Below, piece after piece: positions 1 through 9,256 of a stretch of DNA of 64,000 nucleotides. A program made the position numbers and the translations under genes. Source of the DNA: Winogradskyella eckloniae (GTDB lineage Bacteria; Bacteroidota; Bacteroidia; Flavobacteriales; Flavobacteriaceae); assembly GCF_013249045.1 (NCBI RefSeq), contig NZ_JABRWP010000001.1:248001-312000 (forward strand), given 5' to 3'. Within the stretch, counting starts at the first letter, position 1; each line of letters starts with the position of its first letter. The notes under the pieces are model-generated. The model did not search any database and was not told the origin of the DNA. It saw only the letters and a list, made by a program, of their open reading frames with translations.

Positions 1-3000
1 GATTTCTGGAGTAAACCCAGAATATTTAGTAAACATAAATGGGTTTTGCGCTGTTGCGTATAGACGTATAGAATTAACGCCTTTGATGACATCTTTTAAT
101 GTATAACCTAATGTTATGTTGTTGATTCTAAAATAATCACCATCCTCTAAGTAATAATTAGAAGCATACGAATCTCTATTAGCGCCTGGATTTGTATTAG
201 TAGATCCTTCACCAGTCCATCTGTAATTAAAGACGTCTGCTGTTACATTTTCACCACCATTAATTCGAGTTCCTTTTAAGCCATTATAGATTTTATTACC
301 TCCTGCGCCATAGCCTTCTATAATTAAATCTAAATTTTTATAATTAAATCCTATAGAAAGTCCGTAAGAGAACGTAGGTAAATAATTACCAAAAAACTTT
401 TTGTCTTTATCATCTATAACACCATCATCATTTAAATCTGAATATTTTAAATGTCCAGGAAGTGCTCCCGAAATACTTGCGTTGTTATCTATTTCATCTT
501 GATTTTGCCAAACACCCTCAACTTCATACATCCACCAAGAATACAAAGGTTGCCCTTCTTCTAATCGTTTTGTAATTTGACCATTGCTTAAACTTCCGCC
601 TACTTGTCCATCATATGCTGATTTTACATTTTCAACATTATTTTTGTTAGTAGAGAAAATAGCACCAACGTTATAAGATAATTCATCAGTGATGTTATCT
701 CTCCATTTTAAATCTATTTCAATTCCTTTGTTTGTAACTTCTGCACCATGGTCGTAAAAACTACCCGAACCTTCCGTAGTATAAATAGGTGTAACTAATA
801 AAATAGCATTTTTTGTATTTCTATCGTAGTAGTTAAATTCAGCACTAAGTCTATTATTAAGAGCTGTTAAGTTAAAACCAGCATTTAGTTCTTCTGTAAT
901 TTCCCATGATATAGGAAGGATTTCTGCACCATATGCTGCACCAAACACTAAATCTTGATTTGCACCAAACACATAGTTTACGCTACTACTGCCTGTGGCC
1001 GTTGTAATAGTTGTTTGATTAAATGGAACTCTTGAATTACCTACTCGTCCCCAACCAGCTTTTAACTTAAGAAAATCAATAAATGAAACATCAAAAAAGT
1101 CTTCATTGGAGATGGTCCATCCTGCACTTATAGCCGGAAAGTTGTCAAAATAATCTTCGCTATTATCATTTTTAAAATTACTTGAACCATCTCTTCTGAT
1201 GTTTGCTTGTAAGAAATATTTACCGTCATAATTATACATTAGTCGACCAAAGTAAGATTGCTCTCTTGTTGGTGTAGAGTAAAATTGCGAAACTACTTTT
1301 TCATAACCGTCATCTGCAAAATTGATACTCCAGTAATTTTCTTGCGAAGGCACGCCGTAACCTAAGGCAAACATTGTAAATACGTCATTTCTTTGCCCTC
1401 TCGAAAAACCTGCGACCGCATTTAAATTATGGACGTCTTTAAATGTTTTTTCAAAAGTTAAAAACCCTTCTATATTGTATCTATAGCTTTCTGAGCTTGT
1501 ATAAGATAAACTGTTGTTTGCATATGTCGTAACTTCGGGATTGTTGTCTTGATTGGTTTGAAATTCTTCATCCGTACGTGTTGGGTCACTTATTAACCAA
1601 AGTGCTCTAGTGTCATTAAAACTTCTATTTTGAAAATGAGTTTTTGTAGCGGTATATCTTGTCGAAGCTTTTAGGTAGTCAGTGATTTTAAAATCAGCTT
1701 GAATACTACCTTGTAAATCAGTGGTGTTATTTTCTTGGTTGGTGTACGCAACTGCAGCAACCGGGTTACCTACAGAGTTTAAAGACCCAATAACATCTGT
1801 GTCAGAGCCTAAATATGTAGCAATACCAGTGGTTTGGTTCCAAAAAGATTGACCATATTGACCGCTCTCATAAAATACAGGAATCACAGGCGCTTGTCTA
1901 TAGGCTGAATTAAACGCATTAAAAGGTTTTGGTAAAGCTTTAATAAAAGAACCACTTAAGTTAGTGCTAAGTGTGATACGATCATTAAATAAATCTACAC
2001 TATTATTAGCTCTAATTGTATTTCTGTTGTAATCATGATCCTCTAATACACCATCTTCACTATAATTATTAAAACTAAAAAAATACTTAATATCATCACT
2101 TGCTCCAGAGATCGCTATGTTGTTAGAATTACTAAATCCAATATCTGTTAACTCATCATACCAATCTGTGTCATATGGTTGTTCTGTAGATAAAAAGGTA
2201 GATGATCCACTCATAAATTGGTTTTCATTAAAATACCTTACGTATTGACTAGAGTTTGCCATTTCTACCGCATTTAAAATAGATTTGGCACTATAGTATG
2301 AAGATAATTGAACCTTCATTTTTCCTTTTTTACCACTTTTCGTCGTCACAATAACAACACCATTTGCGGCATTCATACCATAAATACTTGCAGATGAAGC
2401 ATCTTTAAGAACATCAAAAGTTTCAATATCTTCTGGATTAATATTGGTAATACTGTTCACTTGTACACCATCAACAATATAAAGAATATCACTACCAGCA
2501 GATGCTGTACCGATACCTCTAATTATAATATTTGGCTCGCTTCCTGGCGCATTAGTATTAACAATATTTACACCTGTCATTTTACCCTGAATAGACTGTA
2601 GAGCGTTTACTGCAGGTTGTTTGGTTATTTCTGCTCCTGATACACTAGCAATGGCACCAGTTACTTCTTTTCGTTTTTGAGTACCATATCCGATGACCAC
2701 CACTTCGCTTAGACTTTCTATATCATCAGCAAGTGAGACGTCAATTTTTGATTCGTCTTTTACGGTTACAATGGTTGTCTCAAAACCTATATAGCTGTAT
2801 TCTATTTGATCTCCTTTATTTACTAATAAGGAGTAGTTGCCTTCAAAATCCGAGGTTGTACCAGTATTTGTCCCTTTAATTAAAATACTTACTCCTGGTA
2901 AAGGCATTCCATCACTTTTACTTGTTACAACACCATTAATTTCAATTTGCTGGGCAATGGCACAAATTGAAAAAAAGAGCATCAACAATAGACTGATTTT

Positions 3001-3009
3001 TGTTTTCAT
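1..3009 (-). CDS. SusC/RagA-type TonB-linked outer-membrane receptor (partial, C-terminus off the left edge)
   Basis: This is the N-terminal ~1003 codons of a SusC-type receptor, open at the window edge; I translated it from the ATG at 3009. It has a signal peptide ending in ICAIAQ, a CarboxypepD_reg-like domain (residues ~22-105, with GVVTSKSDGMPLPGVSI), a TonB plug (QGKMTGVNI, then SIYGMNAANGVVIVTTKSG) and a long beta-barrel. SusC proteins import large nutrients such as glycans or peptides across the outer membrane with a SusD lipoprotein; any susD would lie off the left edge. The neighbour at 3258-6068 is a LuxR-type ligand-sensing regulator of the kind that often controls such loci. The substrate cannot be inferred here. 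Confidence 0.95.
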   Translation of the reverse strand, partial: MKTKISLLLMLFFSICAIAQQIEINGVVTSKSDGMPLPGVSILIKGTNTGTTSDFEGNYSLLVNKGDQIEYSYIGFETTIVTVKDESKIDVSLADDIESLSEVVVIGYGTQKRKEVTGAIASVSGAEITKQPAVNALQSIQGKMTGVNIVNTNAPGSEPNIIIRGIGTASAGSDILYIVDGVQVNSITNINPEDIETFDVLKDASSASIYGMNAANGVVIVTTKSGKKGKMKVQLSSYYSAKSILNAVEMANSSQYVRYFNENQFMSGSSTFLSTEQPYDTDWYDELTDIGFSNSNNIAISGASDDIKYFFSFNNYSEDGVLEDHDYNRNTIRANNSVDLFNDRITLSTNLSGSFIKALPKPFNAFNSAYRQAPVIPVFYESGQYGQSFWNQTTGIATYLGSDTDVIGSLNSVGNPVAAVAYTNQENNTTDLQGSIQADFKITDYLKASTRYTATKTHFQNRSFNDTRALWLISDPTRTDEEFQTNQDNNPEVTTYANNSLSYTSSESYRYNIEGFLTFEKTFKDVHNLNAVAGFSRGQRNDVFTMFALGYGVPSQENYWSINFADDGYEKVVSQFYSTPTREQSYFGRLMYNYDGKYFLQANIRRDGSSNFKNDNSEDYFDNFPAISAGWTISNEDFFDVSFIDFLKLKAGWGRVGNSRVPFNQTTITTATGSSSVNYVFGANQDLVFGAAYGAEILPISWEITEELNAGFNLTALNNRLSAEFNYYDRNTKNAILLVTPIYTTEGSGSFYDHGAEVTNKGIEIDLKWRDNITDELSYNVGAIFSTNKNNVENVKSAYDGQVGGSLSNGQITKRLEEGQPLYSWWMYEVEGVWQNQDEIDNNASISGALPGHLKYSDLNDDGVIDDKDKKFFGNYLPTFSYGLSIGFNYKNLDLIIEGYGAGGNKIYNGLKGTRINGGENVTADVFNYRWTGEGSTNTNPGANRDSYASNYYLEDGDYFRINNITLGYTLKDVIKGVNSIRLYATAQNPFMFTKYSGFTPEI

Positions 3010-3105
3010 AAAATTGATTACTATTTAAATTAGACTGTTAGTTTATTTGAATGACTAAGTTATAATCTAATATTAAAACCTATTATCATCTATTTACATT
3101 TTAAA

Positions 3106-3228
3106 TACGTCATACCTATTGCGTGGTGGTGAAAAAGTGTTAAGAAAACACTAATTGACGTAATATAAAACTATAAAAAAAAGGATTTCGATGGCGCGTG
3201 AATAGTAAAATGACGTATAAATGACGTA
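3106..3228. promoter_or_regulatory. Cluster of four TGACGTA motifs upstream of the SusC gene
   Basis: TGACGTA occurs at 3156-3162, 3211-3217 and 3222-3228, and in inverse orientation at 3106-3112. All four fall in the 248-bp gap between the receptor start and the end of the regulator gene. Two copies start exactly 11 bp apart and another 55 bp away, which places them on one DNA face. A likely reading is an operator for the adjacent LuxR-type regulator; this is inference. Confidence 0.5.
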
Positions 3229-3257
3229 GTAAAAGTTACGAATTAGGCAATTATTTA

Positions 3258-6068
3258 TTATCCATTTTTAATATTTAATAAATAATCTGCCAAAGAAATA
3301 TCATTTTCTAAATTTAATTTCTTTTTTAATCGATATCGATGAGTTTCAATACCTCTTACTGAGATATTCATAAGTGGAGCAATTTCTTTAGATGAAAGAT
3401 TCATTTTGATGTAGGCACAAATCTTTAAATCTTTGGACGTAAGTTTGGAATGTTTGGCTTTTAATGTTTCGAAAAACTCATCGTGAACTTGACTAAAATT
3501 ATTTTCAAAAACTTCCCATTCATCTTTTAATACAATTGAATTATCTAATTTTTTCACAATCCTTTTAAAAGAATAGTAGTTATTAAATCCTTCTTTGTTG
3601 GCCATTAAGTCTTTTTTGATGTCTTGAAGTGTTTCATTTTTCTTAACTAAGGCCATGGCATTATTAGCGAGCTGTTTGCTTTTTAATTTAATTTCATTTT
3701 GCAAGGACTCGTTTTTTAGCTGTACGATACGTTTTTCATTCTCTAAAGTTTGTTCTCGAAGCAATTTTTGTTGTTCTTTCTGATATTTTATCTTAATAAG
3801 ACGTTGCTCTTTGGCTATTTTTCTATTGTGTAGCGAGTAGAATATAATGATCACTAATACTGCTAATAGCACATATAATAAATAGCCAATTGTATCTCTA
3901 TACCAAGGCGGATAAACTTCAATGGCTATAGATTCAATTGCTGATGCATTACCTGTATTATCACGCGTTCTTAACAGCATATTGTAGTTGCCATCTGTTA
4001 GGTTGGTTAGTTCTATTTTATTTCCATCTATGTTATACCACAAACTGTCCGTAATATGTTCGTTTTCGGGTGACACTATATATTCAAAATGGTGATTTAA
4101 AGATTGTGAAGATGATAATTCTAGGGTTAAACGTTCTTTAAAATTGAATCCCAATCCTTGAGTTATTGCATCTCGTGTAACGGCCGGATTCCCACTAATA
4201 TGTATAGACTCTAATTTGGGTTTATATAATTTAATGTCGGTGCTTAATGTTCTATTTATCACCATAAAACCGTTATCAAGATTTAAGGCATAGATGGAAT
4301 CGCTAAGTTTAGATATATTTTCATAGCCAACTATAAATCTGTTTTTAAGAAAAACATCGTTTAAAAAAAAGTCTTTATGTGAATCATTAAAAGATGTAAA
4401 TTTTATAAATCCATCTTTATATTTTAGGGCAATGAGATTAGTGTCATCTCCAGAAATAATATAACTATTCTTACCGAGTCTTTGATTTAACAAATCATAC
4501 GGAATTATAGAATCTAAAATAGGTTCATAGCGTTGCCATCCTTCGTTAGTTTTAAAACTGATATTATTACGTATATTATAAACACGTACATTGTAATTAG
4601 AACTGAGACCTTTATTTTGGTACGTTTTAACTGAGGTTATAGAACCAAAATTCTCATCAAAAGTAATTTTAGATACACCTTTTGTTGCATGAGCAACCCA
4701 AGCGGTTGTCGGGTTTTCAAAAACTAAAAAACGAGCAGGTATTGTAGTTTCTCCAAGATGTTTAACCTTCCAAGTACCTTCAATTTTTTCAAACTTTACT
4801 AAACCAGAATATGTACCTTGTATATAGGTGTGTTTTTTTTCTGGTAATTTTTTAATAGTCCATCCTCCTGTATAACTAGAAATTAACGTTAATTTATCCT
4901 CATCAACAATAAAGGTACCTTCATTATGACCACAGAAAAGTTGATCTTCAATTATTTTTAAGTCCCAAACCTGTCCTTGTGAACCTTCTATAAAATGTAG
5001 TTTGTCATTTTCATTTATTCTAAAAAGTCCAGTATTACTACCTATGTAAATTTGGTCTTTATATTTTACAACATCATACACAGCTCCAAGTTTACCTGTT
5101 TGGTCATTGAAAAAATAATGTTGGCTGTCTAGGTTTATTTTAGATATTCCGTTATCTAATCCCAACCATAAATTATTAGATTTATCTATATATTGCCCTA
5201 AAACGGTATTATTAAGTAGTCCGTTTTCTTTACTAACATGAAATTTTTTGTTGCCTTGGTGGTCTGTTAAAAACAAGCCATCTTTTATGGTTCCAAAAAC
5301 CATATCGCCATTTAATAATTGCGAAAACTTGTTAAGTTGATGGTGTTTTATTTCTTCATCTATTTTAAACCCTGTAGGTTTTAGCTCATTATTCTTTAGA
5401 AAATAACTGCCCTTTAGTGAGGTCAATAAAAGTAAGTTGTCTTTGTAATTTGTAAGTGAAACTATTTTTGTGTCACGAAGTACTGAATCAAAAAAAAAGG
5501 GTTTTAAAGCATTATTTTCTAACGAAAATATTCCTTTATTTAAGGTGCAGATGTAGAGTTTGTTGTCAATAACATTACTAGAGATAATAGCACTTTTAGG
5601 ACTTAATTGAAGGACACTATTAAAATCATAGATATAGATGTTTAAAAATGAACGAAACACAATTTTATCTTGAAATTTCACAATTTGCCAGATCTCTTCG
5701 TTTGGTGAAATTTGAGATTTTATTTTTTCGCTTAGAGAATTGTATATTAAATTACCAAAGTCGTCTTTTTTCCAATAACCAAACTCTTCATAAGAGCCTG
5801 TAAATACAATACCTTGATCTGTAAAAACAGAACGTATTGTTGTTTTATTTGGTAATTGATAAAACTTCCAATAGATACCATCATAAGCCAATAAGCCATT
5901 GTGATTTGCCACAAAAACATTACCGTCATCTGCTCTTATTATATCCCAATTTTGATTTCCAGCTTTGTATTCGGCTATGGTATAATTATGCGCATTTGGT
6001 GAGAATTGACCATAAGCTTGCGTTAAAAACAATATAAAAAAGGATAATATGTATACTGTTTTTCTCAA
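3258..6068 (-). CDS. Membrane-bound one-component regulator: beta-propeller, triple-Y domain, coiled coil, LuxR-type HTH
   Basis: The 936-residue protein starts with a signal peptide (cleavage after LTQAYG), followed by a periplasmic region of two-bladed-propeller-like repeats, a Y_Y_Y domain (~residues 640-720, ending EVYPPWYRD) and one transmembrane helix (~729-749). A coiled coil and a C-terminal LuxR/GerE-type HTH (~875-930, LTSKDLKICAYIKMNLSSKEIA) lie in the cytoplasm. Such proteins sense a periplasmic ligand and act directly on DNA, without the kinase and receiver domains of hybrid two-component systems. It is transcribed in the same direction as the SusC gene and lies upstream of it, so it likely controls that gene. 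The ligand is unknown. Confidence 0.88.
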   Translation of the reverse strand: MRKTVYILSFFILFLTQAYGQFSPNAHNYTIAEYKAGNQNWDIIRADDGNVFVANHNGLLAYDGIYWKFYQLPNKTTIRSVFTDQGIVFTGSYEEFGYWKKDDFGNLIYNSLSEKIKSQISPNEEIWQIVKFQDKIVFRSFLNIYIYDFNSVLQLSPKSAIISSNVIDNKLYICTLNKGIFSLENNALKPFFFDSVLRDTKIVSLTNYKDNLLLLTSLKGSYFLKNNELKPTGFKIDEEIKHHQLNKFSQLLNGDMVFGTIKDGLFLTDHQGNKKFHVSKENGLLNNTVLGQYIDKSNNLWLGLDNGISKINLDSQHYFFNDQTGKLGAVYDVVKYKDQIYIGSNTGLFRINENDKLHFIEGSQGQVWDLKIIEDQLFCGHNEGTFIVDEDKLTLISSYTGGWTIKKLPEKKHTYIQGTYSGLVKFEKIEGTWKVKHLGETTIPARFLVFENPTTAWVAHATKGVSKITFDENFGSITSVKTYQNKGLSSNYNVRVYNIRNNISFKTNEGWQRYEPILDSIIPYDLLNQRLGKNSYIISGDDTNLIALKYKDGFIKFTSFNDSHKDFFLNDVFLKNRFIVGYENISKLSDSIYALNLDNGFMVINRTLSTDIKLYKPKLESIHISGNPAVTRDAITQGLGFNFKERLTLELSSSQSLNHHFEYIVSPENEHITDSLWYNIDGNKIELTNLTDGNYNMLLRTRDNTGNASAIESIAIEVYPPWYRDTIGYLLYVLLAVLVIIIFYSLHNRKIAKEQRLIKIKYQKEQQKLLREQTLENEKRIVQLKNESLQNEIKLKSKQLANNAMALVKKNETLQDIKKDLMANKEGFNNYYSFKRIVKKLDNSIVLKDEWEVFENNFSQVHDEFFETLKAKHSKLTSKDLKICAYIKMNLSSKEIAPLMNISVRGIETHRYRLKKKLNLENDISLADYLLNIKNG

Positions 6069-6308
6069 TTTTTAGGGAAATCAATGTTATTAATATAGTG
6101 TTTTAATTAGGCCATGAACGAAAGCAACAATTAAGGCGACTCATTATTTATACTATTACTTTAGGTAAAAAATAGTCTTTAAAATTAACAATTTAAAACC
6201 ATCTATTAAATTATAGTCCTTAGTTATTTTTTAATTTTTAAAAGACATAAATTGAATGCCATCAAAGACATGGTTGCAGTAATTCTTGTTAGAATTCTTA
6301 AAATATTG

Positions 6309-6355
6309 GAAATGAAATTATAATAATATAAAATTTACAGCTTCAATTTCATTTC
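6309..6355. promoter_or_regulatory. 11-bp inverted repeat upstream of the cofactor operon
   Basis: GAAATGAAATT at 6309-6319 is exactly repeated in inverse orientation at 6345-6355. It lies in the 322-bp gap between the divergent regulator and moeA, about 50 bp upstream of the probable moeA promoter. It may be an operator, for example for the ModE-like protein of the operon, or an RNA hairpin; nothing else is recognisable in this gap. Confidence 0.35.
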
Positions 6356-6400
6356 TAAATAAAAATCAAAGTAGAAGTTTTTAAAACGGATTGCCTTCGT

Positions 6401-6408
6401 TATATTTG
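6401..6408 (+). promoter_or_regulatory. Probable -7 box (TATATTTG) of the moeA cofactor operon
   Basis: TATATTTG matches the Bacteroidota -7 consensus TAnnTTTG. It sits 25 bp before the ATG at 6433 and would give a short leader. This also argues against the upstream TTG start at 6391, which would place the promoter inside the gene. Confidence 0.5.
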
Positions 6409-6432
6409 ATTAGATATAACGCTCGCATTAGC

Positions 6433-7608
6433 ATGATTTCAGTTCAACAAGCATTAGATATAATTGATAGTTTTCCGAATACTTTTTCTTTTGAAGAAGT
6501 GCAGCTTCAAGATGCATTAAATTTGGTTTTGTTTGAAGATGTGTTTTCGCCTATAAACATGCCACCATTTAGACAATCTGCTATGGATGGTTACGCTATT
6601 CAATATTCAGAAGCAGAAACATATACGGTTGTGGACGAATCTAAAGCAGGCGATTCTAAAAATTATACACTAAAACCAACGGAAGCAGTTCGGATTTTTA
6701 CAGGTGCCTTAGTGCCAGACCATGCAGATACGGTTATTATGCAAGAACATGTGGAGCGTGTAGATACATCTATACAAATTCAAAAAATGCCTTCGCAATT
6801 TGCTAATATTCGTAAGACTGGCGAGCAAATTAAAACAGGAGATTTAGCTTTAAAAAAAGGCACAAAACTTAATGAAGCAGCTATAGGTTTTTTAGCCTGT
6901 TTAGGTATAACCACTGTTTCGGTTTATAAAACACCAAGCGTCGCAATTTTAGTGACTGGTAACGAATTACAACAACCAGGAACAGATTTAGAAATCGGAA
7001 AAATATACGAAAGCAATTCCGTAATGCTAAAATCAGCCTTACAACAAGCCGGAATAAAAACGATTGAAATCATCGCTGTAAAAGACGATTACCAAGCAAC
7101 TAAAACAAGTATAAAAAATGCTTTAGAAGAAAATGACATCCTTTTAGTTTCTGGTGGAATTTCAGTTGGAGATTACGATTTTGTAAAAGAAGCCTTATTA
7201 GAAAACGACGTTGAAGAATTATTTTACAAAATCAACCAAAAACCAGGCAAACCATTGTGGTTTGGTAAAAAACAAGACACTTATGTATTTGCATTACCAG
7301 GAAATCCGGCTTCTGCGTTGACCTGTTACTATATCTATGCGCTTCCATTACTAAGAAAAATGTGTGGTTATAAGTATAATCACTTACAAAAGGTAATAGC
7401 AAAAAGTAAGTCAGCGATAAAAAATCCATCTCAAAAAACGCTGTTTCTCAAAGCTTATCTAGAAGGCGAATGTGTTGAGATACTTCAAGGTCAGAGTTCA
7501 GCGATGTTATACACTTATGCAATGAGCAATGTGTTGATTTGTGTCGATTCTGAAACAGCTGAAATTAACTTAGGAGATGAGGTTACCTGTATAAAACTAG
7601 ACGTATAA
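6433..7608 (+). CDS. moeA: Molybdopterin molybdotransferase MoeA
   Basis: MoeA inserts molybdate into adenylylated molybdopterin, the last common step of molybdenum cofactor synthesis. The ~391-residue protein shows the family opening MISVQQALDII, the MPPFRQSAMDGYA motif, VSGGISVGDYDFVK and KPGKPLWFG, with FALPGNPASAL near the active site. I chose the ATG at 6433 because the alternative TTG at 6391 adds 14 unconserved residues and overlaps the promoter box. It heads an eleven-gene operon with 1-4 bp overlaps and feeds the NasA nitrate reductase encoded nearby. Confidence 0.95.
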   Translation: MISVQQALDIIDSFPNTFSFEEVQLQDALNLVLFEDVFSPINMPPFRQSAMDGYAIQYSEAETYTVVDESKAGDSKNYTLKPTEAVRIFTGALVPDHADTVIMQEHVERVDTSIQIQKMPSQFANIRKTGEQIKTGDLALKKGTKLNEAAIGFLACLGITTVSVYKTPSVAILVTGNELQQPGTDLEIGKIYESNSVMLKSALQQAGIKTIEIIAVKDDYQATKTSIKNALEENDILLVSGGISVGDYDFVKEALLENDVEELFYKINQKPGKPLWFGKKQDTYVFALPGNPASALTCYYIYALPLLRKMCGYKYNHLQKVIAKSKSAIKNPSQKTLFLKAYLEGECVEILQGQSSAMLYTYAMSNVLICVDSETAEINLGDEVTCIKLDV

Positions 7609-7937
7609 TGGAAATAAAATCGAGACTTTGGATAGAGAAAGAAGGCAAACCCTTTATTGGTTTTGGGCGTATAAATTTATTGAAGCAAGTTGATAAAACT
7701 GCCTCAATAAGTGCAGCAGCAAAAACTTTAAAAATGTCTTATAAAAAAGCATGGAATCTACTCAATGAGATTGAAACTCTAGCAGAACAACCCGTTTTAG
7801 TAAAAAATATTGGAGGTAAAAATGGAGGCGGAACTCAGGTTACAGACTATGGAAAATCGTTAATTCTTCAATTTGAAACCTTAAACCAAAACTGTATTAA
7901 TTTTTTAGAAGCTGAATACAAGAAATTAGAATTATGA
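7608..7937 (+). CDS. ModE-like winged-helix molybdate-responsive regulator (DNA-binding domain only)
   Basis: The 109-residue protein consists of a LysR/ModE-like winged HTH (TASISAAAKTLKMSYKKAWNLLNEIE, then GGKNGGGTQVTDYGKSLI). ModE of E. coli has this domain plus two molybdate-binding Mop domains, which are absent here, so how it senses molybdate is unclear. The ATG at 7608 overlaps the moeA stop by one base, so the two are translationally coupled. It may autoregulate the cofactor operon or respond to another signal; the inverted repeat at 6309-6355 is a possible target. Confidence 0.85.
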   Translation: MEIKSRLWIEKEGKPFIGFGRINLLKQVDKTASISAAAKTLKMSYKKAWNLLNEIETLAEQPVLVKNIGGKNGGGTQVTDYGKSLILQFETLNQNCINFLEAEYKKLEL

Positions 7938-8677
7938 ACATAATGCCTACAGAAATATGGGTCATTTTCTCTATTGCTTTAATTGGCATAGCATTTCTAT
8001 ACGCAAGTGTTGGCCATGGAGGTGCAAGTGGTTATATCGCTTTAATGGCAGCGTTTTCGTTTCCTGTAGATTATATAAAACCGACTGCTTTAATCTTAAA
8101 TATTTTTATTTCCGGAATCTCATTTTGGTACTTTAAAAAGCACAATCATTTTAAGTGGAAACTATTTTATCCTTTTGCAGCTGCATCTATTCCTGCTGCA
8201 TTTTTAGGAGGTTATATTACAATTGATGCGCAAGTGTATAAAATAATCTTAGCTGTTTTTTTATTAGTTGCTATCTTCAGAATTGTGTTTGCGTCTGAAG
8301 AAAGTAGAACCATTAAAGTTGAATTTAAAATCCCTTTCGCCTTAGGAATTGGTTTTTTTATTGGCTTATTTTCAGGAATGATAGGTATAGGAGGCGGCAT
8401 TATTTTAAGTCCAATTATCATCCTTTTAGGTTGGGGAAACATGAAAGAGGCTGCAGCAGTTTCGGCACTCTTTATTTTTGTGAATTCCGTTGCAGGCATT
8501 TCTGGTTATGCGTTTAATCATTCCATTTCAGTAGCATCCTTCAAATTAATTCCAATTGCACTTATTGGAGGGTTTTTAGGTGCTGTTTATGGTAGTCATA
8601 AAATCCCAAATACAGTTTTAAGAAACATACTTGCCGTTGTATTATTAATCGCTTGTTTTAAACTGACATTGATATAA
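7934..8677 (+). CDS. TauE/SafE-family membrane permease
   Basis: The 247-residue protein is nearly all hydrophobic, with about eight transmembrane segments and two homologous halves containing glycine-rich stretches (GHGGASGYIAL; SGMIGIGGGIILSP) typical of the TauE/SafE anion-permease family. Members export sulfite or sulfur-containing organic anions, but substrates are rarely proven. It overlaps modE by 4 bp (ATGA) and sits inside the molybdenum cofactor operon. Its role here could be transport of molybdate, sulfite or nitrite; the sequence does not decide. Confidence 0.85.
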   Translation: MNIMPTEIWVIFSIALIGIAFLYASVGHGGASGYIALMAAFSFPVDYIKPTALILNIFISGISFWYFKKHNHFKWKLFYPFAAASIPAAFLGGYITIDAQVYKIILAVFLLVAIFRIVFASEESRTIKVEFKIPFALGIGFFIGLFSGMIGIGGGIILSPIIILLGWGNMKEAAAVSALFIFVNSVAGISGYAFNHSISVASFKLIPIALIGGFLGAVYGSHKIPNTVLRNILAVVLLIACFKLTLI

Positions 8678-9256
8678 ATGAGTACTAAAAATAACATATC
8701 AGTTTATATTTTATGTGGTGGATTAAGCTCACGTATGCAAGAAGAAAAGGGACTTGTTTTGTATAAAAACAAACCATTTGTAGCACATATTATAGAAGCT
8801 GTTCTTTCTATTAGTGAAAGTATAGTTCTAGTCACAAAAAACGAAGAATATAAACAATTTGGATATCCTTTAGTTGCAGATATTTACGAAAACAAAGGAC
8901 CTGTTGGAGGCATTTATTCGGCATTAAACCATTCAGCAAACGAATTCAATCTGATTTTAAGTTGTGATATCCCAAACATAAAAACGGCTGTTTTAAATAC
9001 GTATTTGCTACAAAATTTTCGAAGCCATTCCATTTCCTATTTAAAAGATGATGAAAGCCATTATCCATTAATCGGAATGTATTCAAAACAAATAACGTCA
9101 CTTTTTAAGGCGGCAATTTTAGAAAATAAACTAAAGCTTTTAGACCTTATAAAAACGACGGATTATAAAACTATTCAGATTAAACCTGAAGCTAAATTAG
9201 CCGTAAAAAACATAAATACAAAAGAAGAATTAACAGCTTTAAGCCAATTAAAATAA
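8678..9256 (+). CDS. mobA: Molybdenum cofactor guanylyltransferase MobA
   Basis: MobA links GMP to molybdopterin to form the bis-MGD cofactor needed by DMSO-reductase-family enzymes such as NasA. The 192 residues show the nucleotidyltransferase signature near the N-terminus (LCGGLSSRMQEEKGLV), VADIYENKGPVGGIYSAL, and the metal-binding SCDIPN. The gene starts directly after the permease stop and overlaps cobA by one base. Its presence matches the bis-MGD type of nitrate reductase encoded at 15722-19243. Confidence 0.93.
   Translation: MSTKNNISVYILCGGLSSRMQEEKGLVLYKNKPFVAHIIEAVLSISESIVLVTKNEEYKQFGYPLVADIYENKGPVGGIYSALNHSANEFNLILSCDIPNIKTAVLNTYLLQNFRSHSISYLKDDESHYPLIGMYSKQITSLFKAAILENKLKLLDLIKTTDYKTIQIKPEAKLAVKNINTKEELTALSQLK

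Noticed and set aside
2837..3028. 63-codon plus-strand ORF over the SusC start
   Set aside because: It is a shadow antisense to the signal peptide and carboxypeptidase-like domain of the SusC gene.
6069..6390. A Moco-sensing riboswitch before moeA
   Set aside because: I see only an 11-bp inverted repeat and no multi-stem conserved core; such riboswitches are not expected in this phylum.
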